A stretch of DNA of 64,000 nucleotides from Vicinamibacterales bacterium (GTDB lineage: Bacteria; Acidobacteriota; Vicinamibacteria; Vicinamibacterales; 2-12-FULL-66-21). Positions 40,218-49,548 of this stretch are shown one piece after another. The notes under the pieces are model-generated. The model worked only from the letters and a program-made list of their open reading frames with translations. It was not told the DNA's origin and made no database searches. Location: assembly GCA_035699745.1 (NCBI GenBank), contig DASSPH010000104.1, positions 47,005-111,004 of the forward strand, written 5' to 3'. The number at the start of each line of letters is the position of its first letter. The first letter of the stretch is position 1. Both the position numbers and the translations under genes were made by a program.

Positions 40218-42886
40218 GAGATGGCCGGATTCGGCTTGTCGGGATTGATGCCGAGGTCTTTGATGGCCTGCGCGACGAAACTGGCCTCGACCTGGCCTTC
40301 CTTGAGCAGTTCGGACAGCGTCGCCACGGTGATGAAGCGCGCGTCGACCTCGAAGAACTCGCGCAGCGCGGCGCGATCCTCGCTCCGGCCGAACCCGTCC
40401 GTGCCGAGCGCGCGGATCTTGCGCGGCACCCAGCGATCGATCGAGTCGGGCAGCACCTTGCAGTAGTCGGAGGCGGCGACGAAGACCCCGGGGGCGTCCT
40501 TCAGGCACTGCGCGACGTACGGCACCCGCGGCGTCTCCGTCGGGTGCAGCATGTTCCAGCGCTCGCAGGCGTGCCCGTCACGATACAGCTCGGTATAGCT
40601 GGTGACGCTCCACACGTCGGCGGCGACGCCGTACTTCTGCAGCATGGCTTGCGCCTTCACCACTTCGTTGAGAATGGCGCCGCTGCCGAACAGCTGCGCC
40701 TTCAGCTTCCCCTTGCCTTCCGCCGCGCGCAGCTTGTACATCCCCTTCAGGATGCCCTCGCGGGATCCCTTCGGCATCTCGGGATGCTCGTACTGCTCGT
40801 TCATGACGGTCAGGTAGTAGAAGACGCTCTCCTGATCCTGATACATCCGCTTGATGCCGTCCTGGATGATCACGCCCAGCTCGTAGGCATAGGCCGGATC
40901 GTAGGACAGGCAGTTGGGATAGCACAGGGAGTACACCAGGCTGTTGCCGTCCTGGTGCTGCAGCCCTTCACCCGCCAGCGTCGTCCGGCCGGACGTGCCG
41001 CCGAGCAGGAAGCCGCGGGTGCGCGAGTCGGCCGCCGCCCAGATCAGATCGCCGACCCGCTGGAAGCCAAACATCGAGTAGTAGATGAAGAAGGGGATGG
41101 CGTTGACGCCGTGCGTCGCGTAGGCGGTGCCGGCGGCAATGAACGACGACATCGATCCCGCCTCGGTGATCCCTTCCTCGAGGATCTGGCCGTCCTTCGC
41201 TTCCTTGTAATAGAGGAGCGTGTCCATGTCGACCGGCTCGTACCGCTGGCCGACGTGCGAGTAGATGCCGACGGCGCGGAACAGCGCCTCCATCCCGAAC
41301 GTGCGCGCCTCGTCGGGGACGATGGGGACGATGAGATCGCCGATTTCCTTCTCGCGCAGCAGCTTCGACAGCATGCGCACGAACACCATCGTCGTCGAGG
41401 CCTTGCGCCCTTCGGTGCCCTTGTTGAACTCCTCGAACACGCCGTCGAGCGGGACTTTGAGCGGCTCGACGCGCACGCTGCGCTGCGGCACCCAGCCGCC
41501 AAGCCCCTTGCGGCGCTCGCGGATGTACTGCAGCTCGGCGCTGTCGTCGGCCGGCTTGTAGAACGGCGTCTCGGCGATCTGCTCGTCGGAGACGGGAATG
41601 CCGAAGCGGGTGCGGAACGAGCGCAGGTCCGCCTCGTTCATCTTCTTCTGCTGGTGGGTGACGTTCTTCCCCTCGCCCGCCTCGCCCATGCCGTAGCCCT
41701 TGATCGTGCGGGCCAGAATGACGGTGGGCTGCCCCTTGGTCTCGACGGCGCGCTTGTAGGCGTTGTACACCTTCACCGGATCGTGGCCGCCGAGGCGCAG
41801 CCGCTTCAATTGATCGTCGGACAGGTGCTTGACCATCTCGAGCAGCCGCGGATCGGCGCCGAAGAAGTGTTCACGCAGATACGCGCCCGATTCGACGGCG
41901 TACTTCTGGTACTGGCCGTCCACCACCTCGCCCATCCGCTTGGCGAGCAGCCCGTCGTGATCCTTTGCCAGCAGCGGATCCCAGTCGCTGCCCCAGAGCA
42001 CCTTGATGACGTTCCAGCCGGCGCCGCGGAAGTTCGCCTCGAGCTCCTGGATGATCTGGCCGTTGCCGCGGACCGGACCGTCGAGCCGCTGCAGGTTGCA
42101 GTTGATGACCCAGATCAGATTGTCGAGCTTTTCGCGCGCCGCCAAGCTGATCGCGCCCAGCGCTTCCGGTTCGTCGGTTTCGCCGTCGCCGAGGAACGCC
42201 CACACTTTCGCGCTGGACGCCTTCTTGAGATTGCGATCCTCGAGGTAGCGATTGAAGCGCGCCTGGTAGATCGACATGATGGGCCCGAGGCCCATCGACA
42301 CCGTCGGGAACTCCCAGAACGCCGGCATCAGCCACGGGTGCGGGTAGGAGGACAGCCCTCCCGCCGGCCGCAGCTCGCGGCGGAAATTCTCGAGCTGCTC
42401 CAGCGACAGCCGTCCCTCGAGGAACGCGCGGGCGTAAATGCCGGGCGACGCGTGCCCCTGGAAATAGATGATGTCGCCGTCCCCTTCCCGCCCCTTGCCG
42501 CGGAAGAAGTGATTGAAGCCGACTTCGTAGAGCGTCGCCGCCGAGGCGTAGGTCGAGATGTGGCCGCCGATGCCGTCCGACACGCGGTTGGCGCGCACGA
42601 CCATCGCCATCGCGTTCCAGCGGATGAGGCTCTTGATGCGGCGCTCGATCTCCTGGCTGCCGGGGAGGGGCGTTTCTTCGGACGGCTGAATGGTGTTGAC
42701 GTAGGCGGTGACGGCGGTGAACGGCAGGGCGACGCCGCTCATGCGCGAGTGATGCCGCAGCGTCGCCAGCAGGCGCTGCACGCGGCCGCGGTCCCCTTGC
42801 TGGATCACGTAGTCCAGGGATTCCCGCCATTCGCGCTGTTCCAGGGCTTCGAGCTCGGCGTTGTCTTTCGGCGCAGGATTTCTCAT
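40214..42886 (-). CDS. aceE: Pyruvate dehydrogenase E1, homodimeric
   Basis: This 890-residue protein is the homodimeric E1 that decarboxylates pyruvate using thiamine diphosphate. The ThDP motif runs from [14 protein letters not shown] to NLIWVINCN. The N-terminal [11 protein letters not shown] and the C-terminal [20 protein letters not shown] are typical of AceE. Length equals that of the E. coli enzyme. It heads an aceE-aceF-lpdA operon. The start lies opposite a divergent metallopeptidase gene, with a CTACAAT/ATTGTAG inverted repeat between them that holds a TACAAT -10 box for aceE. Confidence 0.97.
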   Translation of the reverse strand: MRNPAPKDNAELEALEQREWRESLDYVIQQGDRGRVQRLLATLRHHSRMSGVALPFTAVTAYVNTIQPSEETPLPGSQEIERRIKSLIRWNAMAMVVRANRVSDGIGGHISTYASAATLYEVGFNHFFRGKGREGDGDIIYFQGHASPGIYARAFLEGRLSLEQLENFRRELRPAGGLSSYPHPWLMPAFWEFPTVSMGLGPIMSIYQARFNRYLEDRNLKKASSAKVWAFLGDGETDEPEALGAISLAAREKLDNLIWVINCNLQRLDGPVRGNGQIIQELEANFRGAGWNVIKVLWGSDWDPLLAKDHDGLLAKRMGEVVDGQYQKYAVESGAYLREHFFGADPRLLEMVKHLSDDQLKRLRLGGHDPVKVYNAYKRAVETKGQPTVILARTIKGYGMGEAGEGKNVTHQQKKMNEADLRSFRTRFGIPVSDEQIAETPFYKPADDSAELQYIRERRKGLGGWVPQRSVRVEPLKVPLDGVFEEFNKGTEGRKASTTMVFVRMLSKLLREKEIGDLIVPIVPDEARTFGMEALFRAVGIYSHVGQRYEPVDMDTLLYYKEAKDGQILEEGITEAGSMSSFIAAGTAYATHGVNAIPFFIYYSMFGFQRVGDLIWAAADSRTRGFLLGGTSGRTTLAGEGLQHQDGNSLVYSLCYPNCLSYDPAYAYELGVIIQDGIKRMYQDQESVFYYLTVMNEQYEHPEMPKGSREGILKGMYKLRAAEGKGKLKAQLFGSGAILNEVVKAQAMLQKYGVAADVWSVTSYTELYRDGHACERWNMLHPTETPRVPYVAQCLKDAPGVFVAASDYCKVLPDSIDRWVPRKIRALGTDGFGRSEDRAALREFFEVDARFITVATLSELLKEGQVEASFVAQAIKDLGINPDKPNPAIS

Positions 42887-42902
42887 TGATCTCTCTTGAG
42901 GT

Positions 42903-42922
42903 CTACAATCCTTCTATTGTAG
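42903..42922. promoter_or_regulatory. Divergent promoter dyad between aceE and the metallopeptidase
   Basis: CTACAAT and ATTGTAG form perfect 7-bp arms around a 6-nt spacer. On the minus strand TACAAT (42921-42916) can serve aceE; on the plus strand TATTGT (42915-42920) can serve the peptidase gene. Symmetry suggests either a shared regulator site or back-to-back -10 boxes. Confidence 0.45.
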
Positions 42923-42930
42923 GCCACAAC

Positions 42931-44655
42931 ATGGGACACAGAGAAAGCGCCAGAACCGCAGGTCGGATCGCCGCGATCGGCATCATCGTACTGATCGCGG
43001 GGCTGACATCGGTGGCACAGGACGGCACACAAATGCCCACGCTTGCGGAGTTACAGAAACTGACGGCGCGCTACGCGCCTGCCGATATCGGCGCCGACAT
43101 CGCCGCGCTGCCGAAACACGAGCGCGAAGCGCTGGCGCGGCTGGTCGACGCGGCGCGGATCATGGACGCGCTGTTCCTGCGCCAGGTCTGGGCCGGCAAC
43201 GACGCCATGCTGCAGGAGCTCGCGCAGCAGGCGGCGCGCCCCGTCGGCCCGCGCGCCTCGCGCACCGCGGCGGCGCGGCTCCACTACTTCCTGATCAACA
43301 AGGGGCCGTGGGATCGGCTCGATCACAACCAGCCGTTCATCCCCGGCGCGCCGCCGAAGCTCGACTCGGCGAACTTCTATCCGGCCGGCGCGACGAAGGC
43401 CGACGTGCAGAAGTGGCTCGATTCGCTGTCGGGCGCGGCGCGCGAGGCCGCGGCCGGCTTCTTCACGACGATCCGCCGCGGCGACAAGGGATTCGTCGCC
43501 GTCCCCTACAGCGTCGAATACCAGGGCGAACTCGCGCGCGCCGCCGAACTGCTGCGCGAGGCGGCGTCGCTCACCACCGAGCCGACGCTGAAGACGTTCC
43601 TGAACGCGCGCGCCGACGCGTTTCTCTCCAACGACTACTACGCCAGCGACGTCGCGTGGATGGAGCTGGATGCCGCGATCGAACCGACGATCGGGCCGTA
43701 CGAGGTCTACGAAGACGAGTGGTTCAACGCCAAAGCGGCGTTCGAGGCGTTCATCACCATCCGCGACGCGGCGGAGTCGAAGAAGCTGCAGTCGTTCAGC
43801 GACCACCTGCAGGAGCTCGAGAACAACCTGCCGATCGATGCGAAGTACCGCACCGCCAAGCTCGGCGCCATGGCGCCGATCCGCGTCGTCAACGTGGTGT
43901 TCGCCGCCGGCGACGCCAACCGCGGCGTGCAGACGGCCGCGTTCAACCTGCCCAACGACGAACGGGTGGTGAAGGAGAAGGGGACCAAGCGGGTCATGCT
44001 GAAGAACGTGCAGGACGCGAAGTTCCGCATGGTGCTGCTGCCGATCTCGAAGGTCGCGCTGCCGGCGGCGGATCAGGCGAAGGTGTCGTTCGACGCGTTC
44101 TTCACGCACATCCTGATGCACGAACTGATGCACGGCCTCGGCCCGCACAACATCAGCGTCGGCGGCAAGGCGACGACGGTGCGGCAGCAGTTGAAGGAAA
44201 CCTACAGCGCGATCGAGGAAGCCAAGGCCGACGTCTCGGGGCTGTGGGCGCTGCGCTACCTCGCCGACAAGAAACTGGTCGACGCGTCGATCGCCCGCAC
44301 CATGTATGCCACGTTCCTCGCCTCGGCCTTCCGCTCGATCCGCTTCGGCGTGAACGAGGCGCACGGTCGCGGCATCGCGGTGCAGTTGAATTACCTGCTC
44401 GACGCGGGGGCGTTCCGGGTGCGGCAGGACGGCACGTTCAGCGTCGACAACGCCAAGATCGCCGACGCCGTCGCCGCGCTGACGCGCGAGATCATGACGC
44501 TGCAGGCGGAAGGCAGCTACGCCAAAGCCAAGGACCTGATCGACCGCCTCGGCGTCGTCCGGCCGGACGTCCAGAAAGTGCTCGACCGGCTGGCGGGGAT
44601 ACCCGTCGACATCGAGCCCCGGTTCGTGACCGCCGCCACCCTCGGCGGACGGTGA
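42931..44655 (+). CDS. Secreted zinc metallopeptidase, M49 (DPP III)-like
   Basis: This 574-residue protein has a signal-like helix (RIAAIGIIVLIAGLTSVAQ). The zinc site is HELMH in ILMHELMHGLGP, and the third ligand is probably in IEEAKADVSGLWAL, which parallels the EECRAE motif of dipeptidyl peptidase III. DPP III proper has HExxxH (HELLGH), whereas this has HExxH, so it is a divergent member or a related clan. I chose the ATG at 42931; the ATG at 42886 would overlap the aceE start codon and lacks a signal peptide. It should degrade peptides in the periplasm. The 3' end faces a large inverted repeat. Confidence 0.72.
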   Translation: MGHRESARTAGRIAAIGIIVLIAGLTSVAQDGTQMPTLAELQKLTARYAPADIGADIAALPKHEREALARLVDAARIMDALFLRQVWAGNDAMLQELAQQAARPVGPRASRTAAARLHYFLINKGPWDRLDHNQPFIPGAPPKLDSANFYPAGATKADVQKWLDSLSGAAREAAAGFFTTIRRGDKGFVAVPYSVEYQGELARAAELLREAASLTTEPTLKTFLNARADAFLSNDYYASDVAWMELDAAIEPTIGPYEVYEDEWFNAKAAFEAFITIRDAAESKKLQSFSDHLQELENNLPIDAKYRTAKLGAMAPIRVVNVVFAAGDANRGVQTAAFNLPNDERVVKEKGTKRVMLKNVQDAKFRMVLLPISKVALPAADQAKVSFDAFFTHILMHELMHGLGPHNISVGGKATTVRQQLKETYSAIEEAKADVSGLWALRYLADKKLVDASIARTMYATFLASAFRSIRFGVNEAHGRGIAVQLNYLLDAGAFRVRQDGTFSVDNAKIADAVAALTREIMTLQAEGSYAKAKDLIDRLGVVRPDVQKVLDRLAGIPVDIEPRFVTAATLGGR

Positions 44656-44696
44656 CGGCGAGGGGCGGGGCCACTCGCGGGGACACGGATCGCGAA

Positions 44697-45023
44697 CCGG
44701 GTTCTTCGGGTTCTCCAGGTTCTACGGGTTCTCCGGGTTCGGGTTCTCCGGGTTCGGGTTCTCCGGGTTCTCCGGGTTCTGCGGGTTCCGCCGGGTTCGG
44801 GGTTCCGCCGGGTTCGGGGTTCTCCGGGTTCGGGTTATCCGGGTTCTGCGGGTTCTCGTTCTGCGGGTTCCTGACCGGAAGAACCCCGCACCGAAGAACT
44901 CCGAACCGGAAGAACCCCGCACCGAAGAACTCCGAACCGAAAGAACCCCGAACCGGAAGAACCCGAACCCGGAGAACCCGGAGAACCCGGAGAACCCGTA
45001 GAACCCGTAGAACCCGGTAACCC
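44697..45023. repeat. Giant imperfect inverted repeat built from GGTTCTCCG-type units
   Basis: The left half (44697 to about 44872) is a run of variants of GGGTTCTCC, GGGTTCG and GGGTTCTGC. The right half (about 44876-45023) is the same vocabulary in reverse complement (GGAGAACCC, CGAACC, GGAAGAACCC). The centre is GGGTTCC-TGACC-GGAAGAACCC. It fills the 388-bp gap between the convergent metallopeptidase and BON-LysM genes. Either strand's transcript could fold into a hairpin with arms of about 150 nt. No credible gene lies in it; the Gly/Ser/Pro frames are a by-product. Confidence 0.85.
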
Positions 45024-45043
45024 GGGATGCGGAAAACTGCCCG

Positions 45044-45448
45044 CTACACCGGAATCTTGAGCACCTGGCCCGGCTTGATCTTGTCCGGATCGCTGAGCTG
45101 GTCCTTGTTGGCGTCGAAAATCTTCATGTAGCTGTTCGCGTCGCCGTAGTGCTCGCGCGCGATCTTGCTCAGCGTGTCGCCGGACTTGACCGTGTAGGTG
45201 CGCGCGTTTCCGCCCGCGCCGCTGGTGCCGACCGGCTGCGCCTGCGGGACGACGGTGATGTCGGCGACGATGTCGTTTTTCCAGTCAGGAATGGTCTTCA
45301 ATGCATTCCAGATCTGGTTCTTCTCGTCTTCGGACCGCACCGTGCCCTTGAAGCGAAGCTTGTCCCCTTCCTGGGTCGCCGCCCCCTGGAACCCGATCTT
45401 CTTCGCCGTCTGGATCGCGTAGTCGTACTTTCCGCGCAGATCTGCCAT
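45044..45448 (-). CDS. BON-LysM protein (Kbp/YgaU-like)
   Basis: This 134-residue protein has a BON domain (about residues 10-68, FKGTVRSEDEKNQIWNALK) and a LysM domain (about 84-132, YTVKSGDTLSKIAREHYG and IKPGQVLKIPV). This is the architecture of E. coli Kbp (YgaU), a cytoplasmic potassium-binding protein of about 149 residues; there is no signal peptide here either. GAGGAGG lies 7 nt before the ATG, a strong ribosome binding site unlike many genes in this window. Its 3' end abuts the giant inverted repeat. Confidence 0.88.
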   Translation of the reverse strand: MADLRGKYDYAIQTAKKIGFQGAATQEGDKLRFKGTVRSEDEKNQIWNALKTIPDWKNDIVADITVVPQAQPVGTSGAGGNARTYTVKSGDTLSKIAREHYGDANSYMKIFDANKDQLSDPDKIKPGQVLKIPV

Positions 45449-45552
45449 ATGAACCTCCTCGGTATATCCCGAAGATCGCTTACAAGCGCTGTGCCTTCGA
45501 CCCGACGTCAGGAGCCCAGCTCGGCCGTGGCGCCGCGGGTGCTGAGCTGGCG

Positions 45553-45558
45553 TAGAAT
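45553..45558 (+). promoter_or_regulatory. Possible -10 box for the SBBP/FG-GAP gene
   Basis: TAGAAT lies 24 nt before the ATG at 45583, with GGGGAG as ribosome binding site in between. No -35 match is seen. The rest of the 134-bp gap shows nothing else. Confidence 0.35.
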
Positions 45559-45582
45559 GCTCGGCCGGCCCGGGGAGTTCTC

Positions 45583-48500
45583 ATGCGCGCGCGCGGAGCG
45601 ACATTCGTCGTCGGAGTGGCTGCAGTCACCGGGAGTGCGTTGCTTGGCGTGCTGGCGGCGCGCCACGCCGCTCGATCGATGCCATCGCGCTCGCCCGGCG
45701 CCCCGGCGCGCGTGGATGCGGCCGGCGCTGCACAGCATCTGCCGCTCACGTTCGAACGCAACGACGGACAGTTTTCACCGGCGATTCGATTCGCCGGTGT
45801 CCAGTCCGGCGGCCGCATCGCCATTCACGACGCAGGGTTCACGATTGCGCCGTCTCCAGACGCGCCGCCGATCACCGTGGCGTTCTCGGGTTCCCTCGGC
45901 GGGCGCGCGGAAGGCCGCCGCGTGCAGGACGCGACGGTCAATTATTTCGTCGGGCGTGACCCGAGCCGCTGGAAACGGCGCATTCCGACCTTCGCTGAGA
46001 TCCGCCGCGACGGGATCTACCGCGGAATCGACGTCGTGTACTACGGCCGGGGACGGCAGCTGGAATACGACCTGCGGGTGCATCCCGGCGCGGACCCGCG
46101 CATGGTGCGGCTGCGTGTGGCCGGAGCGGCGGCGAGCGTCGACGCCCACTCCGGCGACCTGGTGCTGACGCAAGGGGCGCGGGAGATTCGACACCACCGG
46201 CCCGTCGCGTATCAGTCGATCGGGAATGCGCGGCACGAGGTCGCGGCGCGGTACGTGAAGCGCGGCCGCGAGATCGGCATCGACGTCGAGACGTACGATG
46301 CTGGCCGCGAGCTGGTCATCGATCCGGTGGTCGCCTACACCACGTACATCGCCGCCGACGACGTCGCGGTCGATCGCGCCGGGAACGTATACCTGTCAGC
46401 GTCGACGACCCTTCCCGGACCGGTGCCGTTCGGCTTCGAGTTCGACTTCGCGCAGCACACGCCCGGGTACCAGCCGTCCGTCAACGGCGTCTTCGTCGCG
46501 CGTCTGGCGCCGGACGGGACGCGGTTGCTCTTCTCGACGTTCCTCGCGGCGGATACGACGTCGGTGCTGAAGTCGCGGATCGCAGTTGATGGACTGGGCG
46601 CGCTGTACGTGAGCACCTACGACGCGTCCGGGATCGCGCCGACCACGGTCGCGGGATTGTCGACCACCAGCACGTTCGTCGCGTCCGTCAGCGCTGCCGA
46701 TGGCCAGCTGCGGTGGGGGACGTACGTGGGGCGATTCCTCGAAACGCAGCTCATCGCCGCGCTGCCCGCCGGCGGCGTGGCGATCGCGGGCAAGATGCCG
46801 GCGCCGGGCGGCGTGGTTCGCTCGCTGCCCATCCCGACGACCTTCCGCTCCGCCGCGGGCGGCGCCGAAGCGTGGGTCGTGACGCTGTCCGGGGGCATGG
46901 TCCAGGGTGCCACGTACTTCGGCGGCAGCGCGGATGACGAGCCCACCGGGCTGGCGGCGGGTCCGGACGGCAGCGTCTACCTCGCCGGGACCACGCATTC
47001 GCGCGACCTGCCGCTGAGCAACGCGCTGCAGGTCGGGCTCGGCCAATGGGCGGCCTCGAGCGCGTTCCTCGCCAGGCTGAACCCTGCACTCACAGGGCTC
47101 ACCCACTCGACGTACTTTGGCGGCAACTTCGGCGCGACGGCGGCCGCCGGGCTCGCCGTCGATGCGACTGGTGCGGCGTATCTGGCGGGCTACACCGAAG
47201 CGGTGCAGTTCCCGATCAGCACAGGGCGCACATTCAGCGCCTGCTTCGAAGTGCCCATCCCGTGCGAGACCGTGTTCCTGGCGAAGTTCCACCCGAGCGG
47301 CGGATTGACCTACTCGAACGTGCTCGACGTCAGCGCGGGCTTTCAGGTGTACCCGGTGGCGCCGTCGCAGCCGTTCAGCGAACAGCTGAACAAGGCGGCG
47401 ACGCCCGTGGCGGTCACGGCGAACGGCGAACCCATCCTCTCGTTCAACATCATGTCGAGCGTTCTGCCGCTGGTCCGGAGCGTGCAGCCCACGCGCGGCG
47501 ACGGCCCGCTGCTGCATTCCTACGATCGAGGGCGAACGTTCGAGGCCAAGGGGCTCGGCCCCAACTGTCTCGGCGGGGGCGCGCTGCTCTTTGCGCCGTC
47601 GGATCCGAAAACGGTCCTTGCGGTGAACGGTGGGCTGTGCCGCAGCACGGACGGCGGCCGCACCTGGCAGTTCGTCACCAACTACCCGCTGGGGCCACTT
47701 GCGATCAGTCCCGCGGATCCGCGGGTGCTCCTCTCGGCGACGTCCGACGGACTCAGGCGCAGCACCGACGCCGGCGCGACCTGGACGATCGTCAGTGGCA
47801 TTCCGTTCCGCCGGGCCACGCAGGTGGCCTTCGATCCATCGAACGCGATGGTGGCCTATGCATCGCTCGCGCAAGGGGGCGTCTATCGCACCGCGGATGC
47901 GGGCGCAACGTGGACCGAAGTGCCGTCCCCCTCGGGAACGCCGTTCGAGTTCGAACGGGTCGCGTCCACGACGCCGACCACGCTCTTCGCGACCACCCCC
48001 GACGCACGGTGGAAGAGCACCGACGGCGGAACGACGTGGCAACCCCTCCCGCCGAGCCGTGTCCGGGTTCTCGCCTCGGATCCCACCAACGGAGCGATCG
48101 TGTACGGCGCGCACGAGCTCGGAGCCGGCGTGTGCCGCAGCACGGATGCGGGCGCCACCTGGCCGCAGTGCAGCGCCGCCGGATTGACAGGCTTCCTCGG
48201 CGCGGCGGCACATTCGCTCGCCGTTGACGCGGCGACACCCTCGGTGATTTACGGCGCGTTCGCCGGCGGCATCTCGTTCAGCGAGGACAGCGGACTCACC
48301 TGGCAGCGCAGCCCGCTGCGAACGGGATATCGCGGCGCCGGCATCGCCGCGGACCCGGCGCTGTCCGGCCACGTGCTGCTGCTGTGGCCGAACCGCGACG
48401 ACGCCGCGGTGCTGAAGTTCGACGCGAGCGGCGCGGCCATCCTGTTCTCGACGTATTTCGGCGGCAGCGGTGAGGATCGGCCGCTGCGCATCGAGACGGA

Positions 48501-49548
48501 CGCGGCCGGATCGATCTATCTCTACGGACTCACGCACTCGCCGGACCTGCCGACCAACAGCATCATCGCGGAGAGCGGCGGGGGCCGCACGCTGTTCACG
48601 CCGCTGCGCCACTTCATCCGGAACCAGAGCGACGATCCGCTCGACTACTTCCTGACGCGGATCGCGCCCAGGCCGGGACCGCCGTCGGACTTCGACGCCG
48701 ACGGGCGAACCGACCCGTCGATCTTCCGGCCGGCGACCGGCGAATGGTGGACGGTGCCCAGCCGCGAGCGCGCCGGCGAGTACCTCCTTCTGGGGCAACC
48801 GCCGAGGCGGGCTGAAACTGCCGCCCTCGGGCAGAGCGGCGACCTTCCCGCCGCCGCCGACTTCGACGGCGATGGACAGGCAGACGTCGCCGTGTTCCGT
48901 CCTTCCAACGGGCAATGGCTGATTCGCGACAGCAGCACGATGCAGTCGCGCGCAGTCCTCTGGGGCGGCACCACGGCGGACATCCCCGCGCCCGCCGATT
49001 ACGACGGTGACGGCAAAGCCGACATCGCCGTGTTCCGTCCGTCGAACGGCTACTGGTACATCCTGCAGTCCGCCACGAACACGCCGCGCTACGTGCAATG
49101 GGGTGGAACCGCACACGATGTTCCGGCGCCGGGGGACTACGACGGCGACGGCCGGGCCGATATCGCGTTCTTCCGTCCGTCGAACGGCTACTGGTATCTG
49201 CGGCGCAGCACCGCCGGCATCCACTACGTGCAATGGGGTGGAACCCTCGCGGACGTTGCCGTCCCCGGCGATTACGACGGCGACGGACGCACCGATACGG
49301 CCGTGTTCCGCCCGTCGGACTTGTACTGGTATATCCGCTTCGCGTCGGGCGGGGTTCGCTACGTGAAATGGGGCGGGCTCGCGAGCGATGTGCCCGTGCC
49401 CGGGGACTACGATCAGGACGGCATCACCGACCAGGCGTTCTTCCGCGCCGCTGACGGCTACTGGTACATCCTCCAGAGCCGCACCCGCACGGCGCGCTAC
49501 GTGAATCTCGGCACCGTCGGCGACGTCCCGATTCCCGGGCGCCGCTAG
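45583..49548 (+). CDS. Giant secreted protein: DUF7948/SBBP, BNR and FG-GAP domains
   Basis: This 1321-residue protein has a signal-like N-terminus (VVGVAAVTGSALLGVLAA). LTFERNDGQFSPAIRFAG and later RGIDVVYYGRGRQLEYDLRV with ELVIDPVVAYTTYI are the N-terminal sandwich found ahead of SBBP propellers. SBBP-like units (YFGGSADDEP, VYLAGTT) follow. Seven Asp-box motifs of the sialidase/Vps10 type occur between about 640 and 910 (SYDRGRTFE, STDGGRTWQ, STDAGATWT, TADAGATWT, STDGGTTWQ, STDAGATWP, SEDSGLTWQ). The end has about six FG-GAP repeats with calcium loops such as DYDGDGKADIAVFRPSNGYW. It is likely an adhesin or cell-surface scaffold. No catalytic residues are apparent. Confidence 0.85.
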   Translation: MRARGATFVVGVAAVTGSALLGVLAARHAARSMPSRSPGAPARVDAAGAAQHLPLTFERNDGQFSPAIRFAGVQSGGRIAIHDAGFTIAPSPDAPPITVAFSGSLGGRAEGRRVQDATVNYFVGRDPSRWKRRIPTFAEIRRDGIYRGIDVVYYGRGRQLEYDLRVHPGADPRMVRLRVAGAAASVDAHSGDLVLTQGAREIRHHRPVAYQSIGNARHEVAARYVKRGREIGIDVETYDAGRELVIDPVVAYTTYIAADDVAVDRAGNVYLSASTTLPGPVPFGFEFDFAQHTPGYQPSVNGVFVARLAPDGTRLLFSTFLAADTTSVLKSRIAVDGLGALYVSTYDASGIAPTTVAGLSTTSTFVASVSAADGQLRWGTYVGRFLETQLIAALPAGGVAIAGKMPAPGGVVRSLPIPTTFRSAAGGAEAWVVTLSGGMVQGATYFGGSADDEPTGLAAGPDGSVYLAGTTHSRDLPLSNALQVGLGQWAASSAFLARLNPALTGLTHSTYFGGNFGATAAAGLAVDATGAAYLAGYTEAVQFPISTGRTFSACFEVPIPCETVFLAKFHPSGGLTYSNVLDVSAGFQVYPVAPSQPFSEQLNKAATPVAVTANGEPILSFNIMSSVLPLVRSVQPTRGDGPLLHSYDRGRTFEAKGLGPNCLGGGALLFAPSDPKTVLAVNGGLCRSTDGGRTWQFVTNYPLGPLAISPADPRVLLSATSDGLRRSTDAGATWTIVSGIPFRRATQVAFDPSNAMVAYASLAQGGVYRTADAGATWTEVPSPSGTPFEFERVASTTPTTLFATTPDARWKSTDGGTTWQPLPPSRVRVLASDPTNGAIVYGAHELGAGVCRSTDAGATWPQCSAAGLTGFLGAAAHSLAVDAATPSVIYGAFAGGISFSEDSGLTWQRSPLRTGYRGAGIAADPALSGHVLLLWPNRDDAAVLKFDASGAAILFSTYFGGSGEDRPLRIETDAAGSIYLYGLTHSPDLPTNSIIAESGGGRTLFTPLRHFIRNQSDDPLDYFLTRIAPRPGPPSDFDADGRTDPSIFRPATGEWWTVPSRERAGEYLLLGQPPRRAETAALGQSGDLPAAADFDGDGQADVAVFRPSNGQWLIRDSSTMQSRAVLWGGTTADIPAPADYDGDGKADIAVFRPSNGYWYILQSATNTPRYVQWGGTAHDVPAPGDYDGDGRADIAFFRPSNGYWYLRRSTAGIHYVQWGGTLADVAVPGDYDGDGRTDTAVFRPSDLYWYIRFASGGVRYVKWGGLASDVPVPGDYDQDGITDQAFFRAADGYWYILQSRTRTARYVNLGTVGDVPIPGRR

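Noticed and set aside
42886..42930. Upstream ATG at 42886 as start of the M49-like peptidase
   Set aside because: It would overlap the aceE start codon and run through the promoter dyad. The signal-like helix begins after the ATG at 42931.
44690..45020. Gly/Ser/Pro-rich collagen-like gene
   Set aside because: The frame is created by GGTTCTCCG units, which are an inverted repeat between convergent genes. There is no start site or domain.
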